64,000 nt of DNA from Branchiostoma lanceolatum (lineage: Eukaryota; Chordata; Leptocardii; Amphioxiformes; Branchiostomatidae), in contig NC_089735.1 of the NCBI RefSeq assembly GCF_035083965.1, forward strand, positions 11,445,001-11,509,000, read 5' to 3'. Made by a program: the position numbers and the translations under genes. The notes below the pieces were generated by a model that had not been told where the DNA came from, made no database searches, and was given only the letters and a program-made list of their open reading frames with translations. Below are positions 63,549 through 64,000 of the stretch, one piece after another (position 1 is the first letter of the stretch; each line of letters starts with the position of its first letter).

Positions 63549-63759
63549 TACTGTTAATGCAGAAATGTTCACGGTGATTTAATTTCGAGAAATCGGAGTG
63601 TCCGTGGTGGTTTTAAGTTCGCGTTTGAAATAATTAGAATAGTAGCACTACAGTCACATTATGGAAACATTTTTTGCGATGGTTTTAAGTTCGCTGTGAA
63701 GAATTTCCTGCTAAAACCGTGAACAGAAAACCTCCGTGAACATTTCTGCATTTCCAGTA
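63549..63759. mobile_element. MITE family D, fourth copy
   Basis: Left end TACTGTTAATGCAGAAATG; right end ACATTTCTGCATTTCCAGTA. Both arms are present, with GTGGTTTTAAGTTCGC words inside. Confidence 0.78.
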
Positions 63760-63932
63760 TTACATGTACATTAGATATTCCTTGGGGCAGAGATGGGATG
63801 TGTGAAGGACTTGAATGGAAAAAAAATTGAAGGAACATACACACATAGATACTCACACACACACTAGGACACAAATTTAGTCTTCACATACACATACATA
63901 CATATACACACATCAAAAATTAGGCTGCATAG

Positions 63933-64000
63933 GTAGCGTGCGTAGTCCAGTGGTTAGCGACCTTGCCTCTGGAACTAGAAGCCACAGGTTCGATCCCGGC
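63933..64000 (+). mobile_element. tRNA-headed SINE, family B, copy 3 (cut by window end)
   Basis: GTAGCGTGCGTAGTCCAGTG followed by a B box GGTTCGATCCC at the very end; the 5' head of the family in forward orientation. Confidence 0.8.

Larger units (their letters stand above)
63209..64000. other. Region downstream of STK31, repeats only
   Basis: After the predicted stop there is a sequence (TATCCAAGCAGATGCTGGG to TTTTCTGACTGCCCAG) that recurs at about 55350-55410 in an STK31 intron, then a family-D MITE and the start of a SINE-B. No exon recognised. If the last STK31 exon splices at 63181, more of the gene lies beyond the window. Confidence 0.55.

Overview
The window reads as nuclear genomic DNA of an invertebrate chordate, most likely an amphioxus (Branchiostoma). 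Reasons: a cytochrome P450 with aromatase (CYP19) signatures, intron-rich genes with consensus GT-AG junctions and roughly 80-1075 nt coding exons, a 24-exon STK31-like gene, many tRNA-headed SINEs, MITEs and (CA)n/(GA)n tracts, and no bacterial gene organisation. The species call is inference from gene content; the exon models were built by eye from reading frame, splice phase and alignment with remembered vertebrate homologues.

Layout. 1-3.3 kb: 3' two-thirds of a CYP19 aromatase gene (+). 4.6-32.0 kb: three small Ly6/uPAR-like, probably GPI-anchored, secreted-protein genes (all -), each with a signal-peptide exon, a CxxC exon and a terminal coding exon of exactly 197 nt; they are separated by long gene-poor stretches (8.3-17.5 and 20.2-30.9 kb) holding transposon fragments. 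32.9-41.7 kb: two paralogous RING-finger genes arranged tail to tail (RING-A on +, RING-B on -). They share an unrecognised domain before the RING, conserved intron positions inside and just after the RING, and clusters of TTCGAA palindromes upstream of each start codon. 42.4-63.2 kb: an STK31 orthologue (+) with RRM, Tudor, coiled-coil and degenerate kinase domains and a long Ser/Pro-rich tail. 63.2-64 kb: repeats only.

Mobile DNA is abundant and partly dissectable. A 1.44-kb foldback element (6879-8316) carries an 11-copy 10-bp satellite in each arm. Two hAT-like MITEs have 8-bp target duplications (39030-39205 and 40321-40913), the second with a related empty site elsewhere in the window. 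There are also a TTAA-flanked MITE (27627-28127), a pogo/Tigger-like element (53792-54751), a TA-flanked MITE family with at least four near-complete copies, two SINE families, and several reverse-transcriptase tail fragments of non-LTR retrotransposons.

The genes do not form a pathway. Aromatase (estrogen synthesis) and STK31 (germ-cell Tudor protein) are both gonad-associated in vertebrates, but co-regulation here is speculation. The most novel-looking items are the RING gene pair with its shared uncharacterised domain and promoter motif, the RRM-Tudor-pseudokinase architecture, and the foldback element with mirrored satellites.
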